Both the position numbers and the translations under genes were made by a program. From assembly GCA_002794775.1 (NCBI GenBank), contig NBAY01000066.1:162031-226030 (forward strand): a stretch of 64,000 bases of DNA, in the 5' to 3' direction. Each line of letters starts with the position of its first letter. The stretch's first letter is position 1. This document shows, one piece after another, positions 1 to 11,317 of this stretch. The notes under the pieces are model-generated. The model saw only the letters and a program-made list of their open reading frames with translations. It did not search any database and had not been told where the DNA came from. This stretch comes from Porodaedalea pini. Lineage: Eukaryota; Basidiomycota; Agaricomycetes; Hymenochaetales; Hymenochaetaceae.

Positions 1-413
1 CCTCCTGATATTCGCCCCACTCTTTGGCTTCCTCAAAATACGGCCATTTTTAGCTGTGCATTTTCGACTAAACTGGATTTCAGCAACACCGCACACGGCA
101 GGCGCTGGCAGGAATGCATTACGCCACCTGAATAAGACTGAAATCTCGATTTCGGTGAACTGCACTGATCGCTTTCTTGCTATCCCGTGGACTAGACGTT
201 CTGCTTTGTATGTTTCGTAGGCTCATTAGTGTATATTCAATGGAAGCCTCCCGAGTTCTAGATGGGTCAACTAAAACGGTACAGGTTACGGCAACGAGAA
301 TCAAGTCTTTGATTTTGTCCCTACCGAGGGTTTACTGATTAAATAGAGTACGTTGAACAAAGTTCGCAAAGCTCGGCTTTCATTGCCATGACGCGACGAG
401 ATTGTGAATATGT
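1..413. other. No gene recognised
   Basis: No open frame longer than 61 codons and no recognisable domain, RNA or repeat was seen. The segment leads into the degenerate direct repeat that begins near 414. Confidence 0.4.
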
Positions 414-2090
414 TTGTTTACGCGTTGTTTATGTGCCTTTGTGCAGCGATGGTCTGACAGATCCATCTTCGTCTAGGAGCGCAGTTATCCTACTAGTTAT
501 GTGTAATTAGTCGTGCACGTATGCCTTTGCAGATATATTATTGCAGAGGCGATGGGACCTTGCTATTGAGTATCTACACCAATCCGGATCGCGACTCCAA
601 TCCTAAGCCATCCCGGACGAGGACGCGAGACGAAATGGTGCTGTACAGACACTAGTATAAGCTCAAAAGCGCGCAGAAATCATCCAATATTCAAGCTACA
701 CAGTATTCGCGAGAAGAGGCCGTACTCATGAAAAGGTCAAGATACCTGTTCTCCGCTACATTCGAAATGTTCATACGTTTACAGTCGTCACCTGTCCACC
801 ACACTTATCCAAGTCGTACATCATCCAGGCATAGTTGTGAACTCGTCATCGTAAAGCACGCCATGGACTCGTTTCGTTCTACAGTTCTTTTTGGATGTGG
901 CTTCATGCTCGCGCTGACTTTCGCGAGGATGACAGGAACGCCAAGGCCAGAAAGCTCGCCTCGCGCGTTCTGGGCTGAGTCAATGCCTTCAAAGACAATG
1001 GGGTATGAGAACACTGAAAGGAACCGAAGAAAGACAGTGGCGTGAAGCTTGGTGAGAGCGGAAGGGCCTTCGACTCTGCGGAGGCGAATGAGAGAAGTGA
1101 ATGACGATGACGCATAGACGCTCGATGCCTCGGACACGAAGACGGACAAACGCAGAGACACACAGAAGGCGTGTCCGCATGCATGACTGTGGTGCTTGCG
1201 CGGTCTGGAGGCGCTGAGGGTAAGGGAGGCGGGGAGAAGGTACAGCATCTTCCTGAAACGTAGAATAGGACACGGAACCGCGTTACAGGGCAAAGAAGGT
1301 CAGATGAGTCGAGCAGAAGCAGGGGTTGGAGCACTGGAAGCAGTATCCGTAGATCGGTAGTTAATATTGGGGAAACAAGGACTCCGTAGAAGCTAGATGG
1401 GGTGTCTTATACCTTGTCCCCTCGAGTCATTAGATAGCTTCGACCTTCGACGCGTGCACGAGGGGTACGACGCGCGTGCATCCATGCAACTGGCCGGTGA
1501 CTATTGTGCTGTACATTTATGTTTTCTTCGAGACCGTAAGGCTGACATGAGGAGGTAGCGTGGTTTTGATCGATAAACCTTCGCAGGCTAGCGACTTGGA
1601 GAGCGTCCAGAGCAAAGCAAAGCATAGCGTTTATGTTGTGCATTTTCATTCATTCTGCGCCCAATAATGGCGAAGTGGTCTTCAGCTTAACACGAAGTCC
1701 GGCCGTTGGATTATTCATACGTTGATTATTGTCCTAGAGAGGACATCACGTACATGCTTTAACTAGGAGAGGAATGAGATGGAATGAGGTGCTTTGCTCT
1801 TGATAAAGCCGACAAATTAACGCAACGTACGCACCAGCATTCAATCGACTGTGCGTCTTCGATTCCTTGGAGGAACTTAGGGCAGAAGTTATTGAAGCCT
1901 TTTTTCCTCTTGAAGCTCGAGACGCTGGTTGTGCCAATGCCCGCTCGGTGACTTGGTCAAACAAGTTTGCGTTTGAAGACGAACCACTGGCATACCTCAT
2001 CTAAGCTGAACTGCAACACGTGCAAACGTGTCTGCGCGTGCGAGCCGAGCCACGACACACTACGACACGACATGCACAGAAACTTCTCCC
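414..2090. repeat. Degenerate 1.7 kb direct repeat, copy 1
   Basis: Long stretches match 9,233-10,925 in the same orientation. Examples are the block around 414-460 (against 9,233-9,280), the block around 1,180-1,330 (against 9,975-10,140) and the block around 1,940-2,080 (against 10,745-10,920). Small insertions, deletions and substitutions are scattered throughout. Frames here read on both strands but share no recognisable domain, so they are treated as non-coding. Copy 1 reaches into the 3' part of the FunK1-like relic at 1,957-2,448, while copy 2 lacks the N-terminal part of that relic. This suggests a segmental duplication rather than a defined transposon; no terminal repeats or target duplications were identified. 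Confidence 0.6.
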
Positions 2091-2448
2091 ACATTCCATC
2101 CGAGTTTATGAGTCCTTCGCCCCTCAAAGATGACATGACATCCGTAACATTGATTCCGTCCTTCAATGGAGGAAGGAACGTGTCAACGAAGAAGTCCATG
2201 TCCAACTCCAGAATAATGTAGCCAAAGTCATCTTTCATTGCAAGATGCCTCTCTTTAGAAGTGCCATTTCGAAAACTATGGGAATTAGTCGAATGAGGTT
2301 TTGCAGGCGTGTCTCCAACCGAGTGATGAGGCGGTCCCGAGTTTTCCGGAGTCTTAGGCCGATCCAATTCAATGGTTTCGTCTGTCGTAGTCGATAAGTC
2401 AGCCGTGGTTCGAGCACCTTTGTTTTCGATAGGTGCAATGGTCGACAT
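1957..2448 (-). pseudogene. FunK1-like protein kinase N-terminal relic (tentative)
   Basis: An ATG at 2,448 opens a 163-codon minus-strand frame. Residues roughly 80-120 read DMDFFVDTFLPPL followed by DGIN and a Gly/Asn-Asp-Gly-X-Trp segment. This resembles the region just before the kinase fold in basidiomycete FunK1 proteins, where a pattern of FL-PPLP-G-D precedes a short Trp-containing helix. The frame probably crosses an intron after residue ~122, since a GT...CGCGCAG pair is present. No kinase catalytic motif (HRD, DFG) follows, so the gene is truncated by the repeat that begins at 2,090. The assignment rests on one short motif and could be wrong; a short lineage-specific gene is the alternative. 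Confidence 0.35.
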
Positions 2449-2879
2449 CGCGGAGGAGAGTTGGGTCTTTGAGCGTGGCTTCAGCGCGATGTCACATTTG
2501 CGCGTATGGCTGTCACATCACTAAGCCCTTGAAGGCTTTTCTTGCTTTTCATTTCTTGTTTTCTCAACAAATGCCTCAAATTTTCAGCTTATTTCACGGC
2601 TTTGTTGTGTGTTTACAAATTAATAAGCCATCTCAGGTATCTCGAACCTGAACGGCCTGTCCACTTGTCAACTGAGTAGGACTCGGAGAAGAGTTCCCAA
2701 GACGAACTTGAACGCGGTTGAAACAACGTAACTCAGAGGATTTGAAGTGCATTTATCTCTCTCTGGCACTTCTATGTGGACATAATGTTAGTCATACCTT
2801 GCCTCTGTTAGTTCAGCAGTGGACTAGCCTGACTCCACGCTTGAGACCTCAGGTTTAAGTTGAGGTTCAGACTAGGTCG

Positions 2880-3126
2880 GGACTCCGACTTGAAGGCATC
2901 GCCTTTTATCCATATAAACCAAGCACTTCCGAAACAATGCCCCTCCTCACTTAACTTCCTACCGCCATTTCCCCACCTGCGCGATTTACGCTATCTCTCC
3001 CTTTGTCCATCGAATTGACTTCGAAATGTGTTCTGCCTGTACTTCTTCACGCGTGTCCATCCTCGGCCTCTGGGTAAGCACATCTCCCCCGGACCTCCTT
3101 TCTCCACGCCCATACTGACTCACATC
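2880..3126 (+). promoter_or_regulatory. Putative promoter and 5' leader
   Basis: A TATA-like sequence (ATATAAA) lies at about 2,914-2,920, some 210 bases before the chosen ATG at 3,127. It is followed by a pyrimidine-rich leader, typical of strongly expressed fungal genes. No other conserved site was recognised. From 2,449 to 2,880 nothing else was seen. Confidence 0.35.
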
Positions 3127-4980
3127 ATGTCTCAGCCATATATGTCACTTGTCGATGGCCACGCTGGCGTGCCCTCCACGATTCCAAACATCACAAACGA
3201 GACCGACGAGCTCGTTCGCTCAACCAAGACTTCCGCTGGCGGAAATTCCCTTTCCTCGCTCTCCCAGGAACCCCATGACGCCGTTGACGGCGAACCGGGT
3301 TTATCCATTCAGATTTTGACGCATAATATGTCCACCGAGGACATCGCAAGGGCAGACAAGACCATGCATTCGAATGAAATCTTCGCAGGCGAAGAATCCT
3401 CAACGCTACCTACTTTGGCAATGAACAACGCCGAGGTCATCATTACTGAGGTCAATTCTTCCTCGGCTCGTCTCGCGACCGCCGACAACATCGCGAGTGA
3501 AGTCAAGATCCACATTGAAATGTTGACTGAGCCCTCCGCAGGCGAGGACTCTCCGACGCTGTTGTCGTGGAAGTTTGACGGCCCCGACGAGGAGGCCGGT
3601 TTGGGGATGCATCCTTCTTACTCGTCACTTTCCGTGCATAAGAACGTTTTTCGCGCGCCCAATACTGGTGCATCCATCAAGCCTCAGCTGTCGCGGATCA
3701 TCGAGGTCGACGAGGACGAGTCGGCTCTCGCACCAATGGGCGCGGCTGCAGACACGTTCGTATACAAGGAGGCCAACGACGCCGAGCCGGTGCTCGTGGA
3801 TCGGCGTGCTGAACCCATTGCGCACGGGTTGCTGGGGCTAGGTCTCATCAACGTCCCCGAAGTCCAACGTATACTGTCGGCCGCCACGCTTTCGGTGCCG
3901 CCGTCGACCTCCGCTCCGATCGAGTCGAGCTCGTCGACGATCGCTCATGACTTCTTCCAGAAGTTCATCGGTGCCCAAGGGATCGGACTGGGCTTAACGA
4001 CACATCCTTCGTTACGGCCTGGTGCTATGTCCACCCAGTACTCTTCGGTAGCAGATAATACGTTACGAGATATAGATGTCCTTGCTGGCGAAGACTCCCC
4101 GACGCTACGTCCTTGGGCGTCGGACAGTTCCGAGATCACTATCACTGAAGTCCACTCTTTTGACTCACCTCGCCGCGTGGACTACGAGGACTTCGTATGC
4201 GAAATCAAGATCGAGGTCGAACCTTCAGTTGAGTCCTACACAAGAAGGGACCCTCCGACGCTGCTTCCTTGGACGTCGGACAGCACCAGGATTACTATCA
4301 CTGAAGCTCACTCATCGTACTCGCCTCGCCTCATAACCGAAGAGGACTTCGTGTGCAAGATCAAGATCGAGGCTGAACCTTCCGCCGAGCTATATGCAGG
4401 ACGTAGCTCTCCGACACTACTGGTGAGGAGATCTGATGGCCCCGCCGAAGGTGCATCCGACCTTGGCACGCAGTTCTCTCGTTCATCATTCTATGGATTT
4501 GGACACCCTTCCATGTCTGGGGCTGCCATCAGTTCTCAGCTGTCACTGATCATCGAGGTTGACGAGGACGAGGATGTCCCGCACGAGTCGACACCGGCAC
4601 TAGCGGAGGTGAAGCGCACCATCCCGGACCTGATGGGCGACATCCCCGACACGTTCACACAAGAGGAGGTCATCGAAGCGGAGAAGATCATCGAACAATT
4701 ACGCGCTGAGTCGACTGCGCGCGGCGTGCCAGGACTCGGGCTGATCAACGTTCCTGAACTGACGCTGATGTTGTCTGTCGACACGCTCACGGTGCCGCCA
4801 TCGACGTTAGTTCCGTCGGAGTCCAGCTTCCGGACGATGCCGGTTGACTGGATGGGACCCGCACCTGCGCCTGAGCCGGTGATGCGCCTCCCGAGGGGAA
4901 TGCAAGTACGGATGTTCTTCGCTGACGTTGTCGACTGGGTGAAGGGCACGATGGTGTGCTCGGGCACGGAGGAGACGTAG
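3127..4980 (+). CDS. Repeat-built acidic Ser/Thr-rich protein, unknown function
   Basis: A single uninterrupted 617-codon frame. The ATG at 3,127 (MSQPYMS) was chosen because the in-frame opening further upstream, at 3,028, is only a GTG. No known domain, signal peptide or membrane segment is visible. The protein is built from diverged internal copies. A module with the core PTL(L/R)PW...ITITE...SP followed by an acidic FVCxIKIE segment recurs around 3,395-3,520, 3,540, 4,080-4,230, 4,245-4,390 and 4,395. A second module starts with LSxIIEVDEDE, contains GLGLINVPE and ends VPPST; it occurs at about 3,684-3,945 and 4,540-4,830. Frame maintenance over 1.85 kb of duplicated sequence suggests selection. 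A guanine run follows the stop at 4,983-4,996. It is probably a lineage-restricted gene; its function is unknown. Confidence 0.65.
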   Translation: MSQPYMSLVDGHAGVPSTIPNITNETDELVRSTKTSAGGNSLSSLSQEPHDAVDGEPGLSIQILTHNMSTEDIARADKTMHSNEIFAGEESSTLPTLAMNNAEVIITEVNSSSARLATADNIASEVKIHIEMLTEPSAGEDSPTLLSWKFDGPDEEAGLGMHPSYSSLSVHKNVFRAPNTGASIKPQLSRIIEVDEDESALAPMGAAADTFVYKEANDAEPVLVDRRAEPIAHGLLGLGLINVPEVQRILSAATLSVPPSTSAPIESSSSTIAHDFFQKFIGAQGIGLGLTTHPSLRPGAMSTQYSSVADNTLRDIDVLAGEDSPTLRPWASDSSEITITEVHSFDSPRRVDYEDFVCEIKIEVEPSVESYTRRDPPTLLPWTSDSTRITITEAHSSYSPRLITEEDFVCKIKIEAEPSAELYAGRSSPTLLVRRSDGPAEGASDLGTQFSRSSFYGFGHPSMSGAAISSQLSLIIEVDEDEDVPHESTPALAEVKRTIPDLMGDIPDTFTQEEVIEAEKIIEQLRAESTARGVPGLGLINVPELTLMLSVDTLTVPPSTLVPSESSFRTMPVDWMGPAPAPEPVMRLPRGMQVRMFFADVVDWVKGTMVCSGTEET

Positions 4981-5061
4981 AAGGGGGGGGGGGGGAGGGG
5001 GGAGGGGGAAACGGGAAGCGGAGGAGAGTACTGCCGGAGAGTGGAGGAAGAAACCGCGCGT

Positions 5062-5547
5062 CTATTGCTGATCTGGAGTATGGCATGAGGGCGCTATAAA
5101 AGATGAGTTAATTTTGTTGTTCTTTAACCCCTTTCTATTGGCGAGGAGCCGGTACTTGTGATCTACAGAGAGGGTGTTGGTCACTCCCTCTCCGTCGACC
5201 ACGAGTGGCGGCTCCCCGCTGCCCTCACGCTCCCGAGGCTGAGTGCCCTGCTCGGAAGTTCCGGCCACTCCTCCGAGCAGATCAGCTAACTTCGGGATCA
5301 TGAGGGTTTCCTTCCCTTTCCCCATCCCTTCCTTTTTGATTTGCTCTATGCGCGGCTTCGGTTGGTTGGCTGGCGTGGGCAAGAGTGAATGCCTTGCCCT
5401 CGTCGGTTGTTCTGGCTGGGGTTGTCGCAGCGCTTTGCAAGTTGCTGACCGTTCTAATCTATTCCCAGGTTTCACCTCGTCGGTGCTGTTGTCGTCGTTC
5501 GTTGCTGGTGATAGCGTCGATGACAGCGCCGACAGCACCTCGCCCAT
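5062..5547 (-). CDS. Hypothetical 161-aa protein
   Basis: A minus-strand ATG at 5,547 (MGEVLSALSS) opens a 161-codon frame ending at 5,062. It is tail-to-tail with the repeat-built gene, with only ~80 bases between the stops. The product is hydrophilic and Pro/Gly/Glu-rich in the middle (a QPQPEQPTRA stretch), with no recognised domain. The upstream DNA (5,560-5,600) is A-rich with poly-A runs. It may be a small lineage-specific gene or a chance frame in moderately GC-rich DNA. Confidence 0.25.
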   Translation of the reverse strand: MGEVLSALSSTLSPATNDDNSTDEVKPGNRLERSATCKALRQPQPEQPTRARHSLLPTPANQPKPRIEQIKKEGMGKGKETLMIPKLADLLGGVAGTSEQGTQPREREGSGEPPLVVDGEGVTNTLSVDHKYRLLANRKGLKNNKINSSFIAPSCHTPDQQ

Positions 5548-5837
5548 CGACCGTGCTCCTTCGAAAAAAAAAACCCCCCGAAATCGAAAAAAAAAGTCGA
5601 AAAGGTCAAAATCAGAATGAAACGAAATCACTTCGAGCTTTCGCTGGTCGTTTCTAAAGAAGTCAAAGCAAAGCAAAACAAAACAAAGATCTTACAAGCT
5701 CTCGAGGACTGGCGCCTCTTTTCTGCCTCTGGACATCTCGGATGCCTAACTACCACTACTTCTAATATCTTCGGTCGCTCTTCCTAACAATCGCTATTGC
5801 TATCTACCTGTTATCAACTCTTACGGCTTTCGTGGAC

Positions 5838-6120
5838 CTTCCTTTCTTCTCTCTTTCTCCTCTCTTTCTCTTTCTCTTTCTCCTCTCCTTCTGCTTCTCT
5901 TTTTCTCTTTCTTTTCCTTTTCCTTTTCCTTTTCCTTTTCCTTTTCCTTTTCCTTTTCCTTTTCCTTTTCCTTTTCTCTTTTCTCTTTCTCTCTCTTTCT
6001 CTTTCTTTCTCTTTCTTTCTCTTTCTCTCTTTCTCTTTCTTTTTCTTTCTCTCTTTCTCTTTCTTTTTCTTTCTCTCTTTCTCTTTTTCTCTTTCTCCTC
6101 TCTCTTTCCCTTCTCTCTCT
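5838..6120 (+). repeat. Polypyrimidine low-complexity tract
   Basis: About 280 bases consist almost only of C and T. There is an inner block of about ten TTTTCC units (5,911-5,970) and outer CTTT/CTCTTT variants. Frames on both strands stay open only because of the composition (Leu/Phe/Ser on plus, Glu/Lys/Arg on minus), so no protein is called. Mirror-symmetric pyrimidine tracts of this kind can form triplex (H-) DNA. Confidence 0.85.
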
Positions 6121-6850
6121 GCTAATAGATTGTGTTCTTATCCTACGGCTCGCAATCATGTATTGACTCGGTACGGACACTTTTGGGCTTTCATATTTAT
6201 TTTCATTTTCCTGTCTTGATGACTATCATGTTTATGTTGCGCTTTCTTATCATGTATTCCATTCTTCTCGTTTATGTGCGCTTGGAAATTGTATTTGCAT
6301 TTTATCATACTGCATACTATCGAGTGACTTGGAATTGTGATGCTACGAGGAACGGGTGAAGATCTAGAAGCATGCATGTTTGAGATTGAGATTGAGTGAC
6401 GAAAGTGCATCTTACACCAGACTATACTTATACGATCAGTTTGCCTTCATTCATATTCATTTTGATTATACCGAATGTTCATTTAGCGATTCCTTCCGTA
6501 CTCCGACTTCTACCATTTGCTCAAGCATCTTCCAGCACGCCATGAATCACATGTGTCCCGTCTCAAGGACTGTGCTGTATATAATCCTTTCTCTACTGCT
6601 ATTTGATACAAAGATCCTTGTTCAAACCATTGGATTACAAATTCTAAGCTATGCCGGTCAAGTGCCACTTGTTATGCAAATATTCATAGTTATTTTAATT
6701 TATAGTCTCATTAAAAAGGTTTGGTGTGTTTCGCCAGCCGACGCAGCGAACAATACCGCTGAAATACAGTTTGGTCGACAATATTAATGCACAACTAAAA
6801 CCGCCTGCGGTTTGAGGACACCAAGGTGAGCGAGGACCGGGAAGAACCCA
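6121..6850. other. No gene recognised
   Basis: AT-richer spacer after the pyrimidine tract. A 135-codon plus frame at 6,380-6,787 shows no domain and no supporting codon pattern, so it is not called. Confidence 0.4.
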
Positions 6851-6906
6851 TAAGAGTAGTTCATGCTGTCCACCAAGAATTTATCGGTGTTCACCTAAGA
6901 CCCAGT

Positions 6907-7620
6907 TCATAAAGGCGTTGTCGTCAGGGGAGAGAGGGAAATGGATACAATGCGATCCGTACGTGCTTCAAAGTACCCATAGACAACCTCCCGGCTTTGT
7001 ATATCCGAGATCCTAATCCTACTGTCGTCAGAAACTAAGATGATTAGCGCGCCACCAGACGAGAAAGCAACGGATGAAACATTGGCCGTGTGGTCTTTTA
7101 AATGTCCAGAAACGTCTTCCACACTCTTCACCAAACTCTGATATGTTTTGTCGTAGGAATCCGAGACGATCTGCATGTCATCAAGAGAATGTCATGGACT
7201 GGATACCATAAGCAAGGCCTTCGAAAAGCCCGGAAACGAGTCGTCCGTTCTCTGAGTTCCAGATCCTATCGCCTGAGCCCGAAACAATTCGCCTGCCATC
7301 AGGCAAGAAGTCGACAGATCATATGCCTGCCGTGTGCTCCTGAAAGGACCCAGAAAGGACCTTCCCACCCATTGCATCCCAAACTCTAACTGTCTTGTCA
7401 TCAAAACTCGAGACAAGATGCGTGTCGTCGGGCGAGAAGGCGACACACAAGACACCATGGGTGTGCCCTTTGTCCAGGAACGACCTCACCATTCTCAGTG
7501 TCTCAAATTCTGACCGTATGGTCGTTGGAGTAAAGCGAACAAGAGAAACCGGTCGAACGTCCAATTCTGCACGTCTGTCTCAGGACGCAACTTCGTTCCA
7601 AAAGAACGTTGAAACTGGTT
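6907..7620 (-). pseudogene. Broken WD40-repeat gene (NWD/HET-E type)
   Basis: The minus strand holds at least three adjacent WD40 units split over two or three frames. The clearest reads VAFSPDDTHLVSSFDDKTVRVWD followed by GGKVLSGSF (about 7,500-7,400), the canonical fungal beta-propeller unit. The next (about 7,320-7,190) has DFLPDGRRIVSGSGD, but stops and frameshifts interrupt it. The last (about 7,110-6,960) reads SSVAFSSGGALIILVSDDSRIRI. Such regular units are characteristic of the C-terminal repeats of fungal NACHT/WD40 (HET-E-like) proteins. No NACHT P-loop is found nearby, so only the propeller end survives and it is not functional. Confidence 0.7.
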
Positions 7621-7629
7621 GACCGTGAT

Positions 7630-9232
7630 CTAAACCAGCCATCAGCGACGACCTCGTCATCCAGAAGACTAGAAGATACACACTAACTTGAAGTCCGTTG
7701 TCGCAAATCATCCCTCAAATTGCTCCGACCACGCCATGTCACGTCGCCGAGTACTGCATGCCAACAATAGATAGCTTAGACGACGTTGCCTTCCCCGTGC
7801 GAGCTCACTGTGTGGTCAAGTTTGTGCGATTTCTGCCAGAAAAGGGAAAGAGAAGTGAAATGAACGCACGGCCAGCAGATCCAAGCCCACGCCAGACCAC
7901 CCTTCACAAGGCCTAAGATCGCGCTAACGTAGTTGGTTTGACGAGTGTTCGACGAGTAAGAACCATCCGCAGTTGACTGGACATAGAACGAGAGAACAGC
8001 TCTTTGCCCTGGGCCTTCTTATCTTCGCCATCCAGGCCAGCGAGCGCCTCCCCGGAGACGAATACGTCTAGTTGATCGCCAGTAGATTTGGAGCAATATA
8101 CTATAAGGGAGTCTGCTATCAGACGAGAAACGCTTCAAGGGAGGGAAAAAGACTTGCATTATGGTTCCTGCCCAATAAGACTAGCAGCGCGGGTACGCTC
8201 CACAGCATGAAGAGTAGCCTCCCAACCGCGAACACCTCCTCCTAAACCCTGCCCGTCCCATCGTCACGCCTCAAGTTATGTACGTATGTTTCGCTATTCC
8301 CGTACAGCGTGCTCAGATAAATATACGACGAGACGTTATGGATAGCCCACTCCGCAAAACTAGTGTTGAATGCGGCGAGTGAATGATAAAATCGGCGAAG
8401 GCAAAGAACAACGGTCGAAGCTCTTCGGGTCCGTTAGTGGCAATGTTTTTTGTCGCAGTATCGCATGAAAGCACGACTCCTCGTGTCGTACGGCCCTCAC
8501 ACCAATAATGCATCAATGCTATCCCAGCTCCCGGCAAGCGCGAGTACGGATGCGTGGATATCACCGTCCGTGAGTGTGGCTTCCCCATGGCTCCCATGCC
8601 AGGGTAAACTGTGCTGAACCTGCTCCGTCCTCACTCCGCCAGCGTACGAGCGACGAGCAGTACAAGTAGGTTGGATGCGAGTGGGCTATCGTGTACCTCT
8701 CGACGATAATGGGTTAGTCAATCCATCTGCATGGTCATTCGCGCAGCTCGACAGGTCGTATGCTCGAGTTCGACGTTGGCAAACGGTGCTAGTATGCTAT
8801 ATTTATGTACCTGGCGCATTCGAGGATCGCTTACAAGACGCGGAAGCGTAGAAGTAGAACGTGTCGCTGTGAAAAAGGCGAAGAGGCCGATGTTTATTTC
8901 TTAAAGAGCATCGGAATCCGTTACAAGCAAATGGATGGCGAGCAATGAGACGAGACAAAACTTCAAGAATTACTGTTACTCACCCTCGTTAAGCTTAATA
9001 GCACGACCGACGCAGCTTCGAAAACCGAAGGTGGAGCAAAGCCGTATTGTATATCACAGCCAAAGCATACGAGCTGACCTCTCTGTCGATTGTCGCAATG
9101 ACTGTATTGAGCACGTATATAGCCTGGAGGCTACGGGGGGACCATTCAAGTTTGCAACTGCGGGTGACCCAAAACATAGTCACGTGAAGGAACTGACCGG
9201 GCTTTGGTGCGAACAATCAATGCACGACTCTC
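7630..9232. other. No gene recognised
   Basis: About 1.6 kb with only short frames (at most 94 codons) and no domain, RNA gene or clear repeat. The codon pattern is not gene-like. Confidence 0.4.
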
Positions 9233-10925
9233 TTTGTTTACGCGTTATTTACGGGCCTTTGTGCAGCGATGGTCCGACGGACACCTCGTGCTTCCATTTT
9301 CGTCCAGTCATGCACATTTGATCGTGCACGTATACCTCTGCAGATCTTATACTTATTGCAAAGTCGACGGAACCTTGCTACTAATACTAGTATTGAGCAC
9401 TCAGTCCTGATCGCGACTCCAATACCTTCCCGGATTAGGACGAGAGATGTCGAAAGACGATATATAGTGCTGTACAGACAGTAATGCAAATCTGAATGTG
9501 CAGAAATCATCCAATATTGAAGCCATACAGCGTTCGCGAGAAGAGTCCACATTCATGAAAAGCTCAAGTCACCTGTTCTCCGCCATACTCCAAATATTCA
9601 TACCGTACATATAAAGTCGCGACTCGTCTATCACTCCAATACAAACAGCACATCACCCCTCAACTTGCTGTCGCAAAGTGCATCATGGAGTCATGGACTC
9701 GTTTCCGTTTATGTTTCTTCCTTGATGTCGCTCATCCGTGTCCGCTTTCGCGAGGATGTCAAGAGTGCCAAGGCCAGAAGCTCATCCTCTTCGTTGTAGA
9801 CTGAGTGAATGTCTTCGAAAACGATGGGTAAGAGAAGACTCGAAGGAACTGAGGGAAGACAGTGACGTGAGGCTTGGCAAGCGCTGAAGGGTCTTTGGCT
9901 TTACGGAGGCGGCAGAAGTGAATAGTGACAGCACACTGCCGCTCGATGCCTCGGACACGGAGGTGAGTCCACGCGCATGTCCGCGGTGCTTGCGCGGTCG
10001 GGAGACGCTGAGGGTGAGATAAACGGGACGAGGGGTGTGCAACGGCTTCCTGAAACGTAGAGTCTCACACGAGGCTGCACTACAATGCGCGGAACCGGAA
10101 GGTCAGATGGGTCGAGCAGAAGAGAAGCTTGGAGCGCTGAAAGGAGTCTTCGTAGGTCGGCAGCAGTTAATATTGGGGGAAACAAGGACTTCGAGAGAAC
10201 TAGATCGGGCTTTATAGGTCGTTTCCTCGAGTCATTAGATGGTTGATCAGCTTCGACATGCATGCACAACGAGGGGGATAATGCGCATGTGTCCGTGCGA
10301 CTATTGCGCTGCGCATTTTCTTTTTCTTCAGACTTTCCTAAGAAACCGCAAGGTTGACATGAGGAGGCAGCGTGGCCTTGATTTATAAACTTTCGCGGAC
10401 ATGAGCGTCCAGAGCAAAGCAAAGCATAGCTTTTACGTTGTGCATTTCCATTCATTTTGCACCCAATAATGGCGAAGTGATCTTCAGCATAACACGAGGT
10501 CCTGGCCGTTGGACTATTCGTACGTTGTTTATAGTCCCATCACCGTGCATATACGTCAAGGAGGAAATCACGTACATGTCTTAACTAGGATAGGAATGAG
10601 AGTCTTGATAATGATAGCCTCGACAAATTAACGCAATGTACGCATCAGCAGTCAATCGATTGCGCGTCTTCGATTCCTTGATGGGATTCAGAGCAGAAGT
10701 TATTGTAGCTTCTTTCCCCCTGAAGCTCGGGACGCTGGTTGTGCCAGTGACCGCTCGGTGACTTGGTTAAACAAGTTTGCGCTTGAAGTTGAAGACGAGT
10801 CACTGGCATTCCTCACCTGAACTGCAACACGTGCAAACGTGCGCCTCCGTCTCTGCTCTTCTAGTTCTACTGCGCATGCGAGCTGAGCCACGACACACTA
10901 CGCCGCGACACGCACACATGCACGG
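9233..10925. repeat. Degenerate 1.7 kb direct repeat, copy 2
   Basis: Partner of 414-2,090, same orientation. Shared blocks include the start near 9,233, the block near 10,020-10,200 and the end near 10,745-10,920. The copies have diverged by many substitutions and small indels, so the duplication is old. No coding potential is recognised. Confidence 0.6.
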
Positions 10926-11317
10926 AGGCACAATGCACGCACGGGCCTCGTGGGGTGACTGGGGCAGAGGGTCCGAGTCATACTAATAAGCTCGCTTCGT
11001 GGCTCCAACCAAGCCCCTCATCTCTCTCTTCACCCTCCAAGTCACCTCTATCCGTCGAACGACGAGTCAAACAGCAGTAGGAGAAAAGGATAGAAAGCAA
11101 AGTCAAAGGCATCGAGATGGCAACGCTTGTGCAACGTACTACGTCAGTGGAACTTTATAGTCCAAAGGTGCGACTCGTCTCGTCTGTTTGCTTCACATTC
11201 CATCTCGTTTCTACGGCGTGCATTACGAGCGGCTCGGGCTCGCAATGTGCAATATGTTCCATTTCCTTGAGATGCAGTGAATCAGACTGACTTCTCTTAC
11301 AGCAAGATAATTCTACG
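10926..11317. other. Intergenic spacer and leader of the 11,318 gene
   Basis: Contains no recognised gene. Short upstream start codons are present (for example at 11,117). A 3'-splice-like TTCTCTTACAG at about 11,293-11,303 just before the ATG at 11,318 may end a 5'-leader intron. Confidence 0.35.

Noticed and set aside
805..1334. Overlapping minus-strand frames of 94-162 codons
   Set aside because: They overlap one another in all three frames, contain no domain and lie in a degenerate repeat whose other copy does not keep the frames.
5797..6219. Leu/Phe-rich 'membrane protein' frames over the pyrimidine tract
   Set aside because: Composition artefact of a C/T-only tract; equally open on the other strand as Glu/Lys/Arg repeats.
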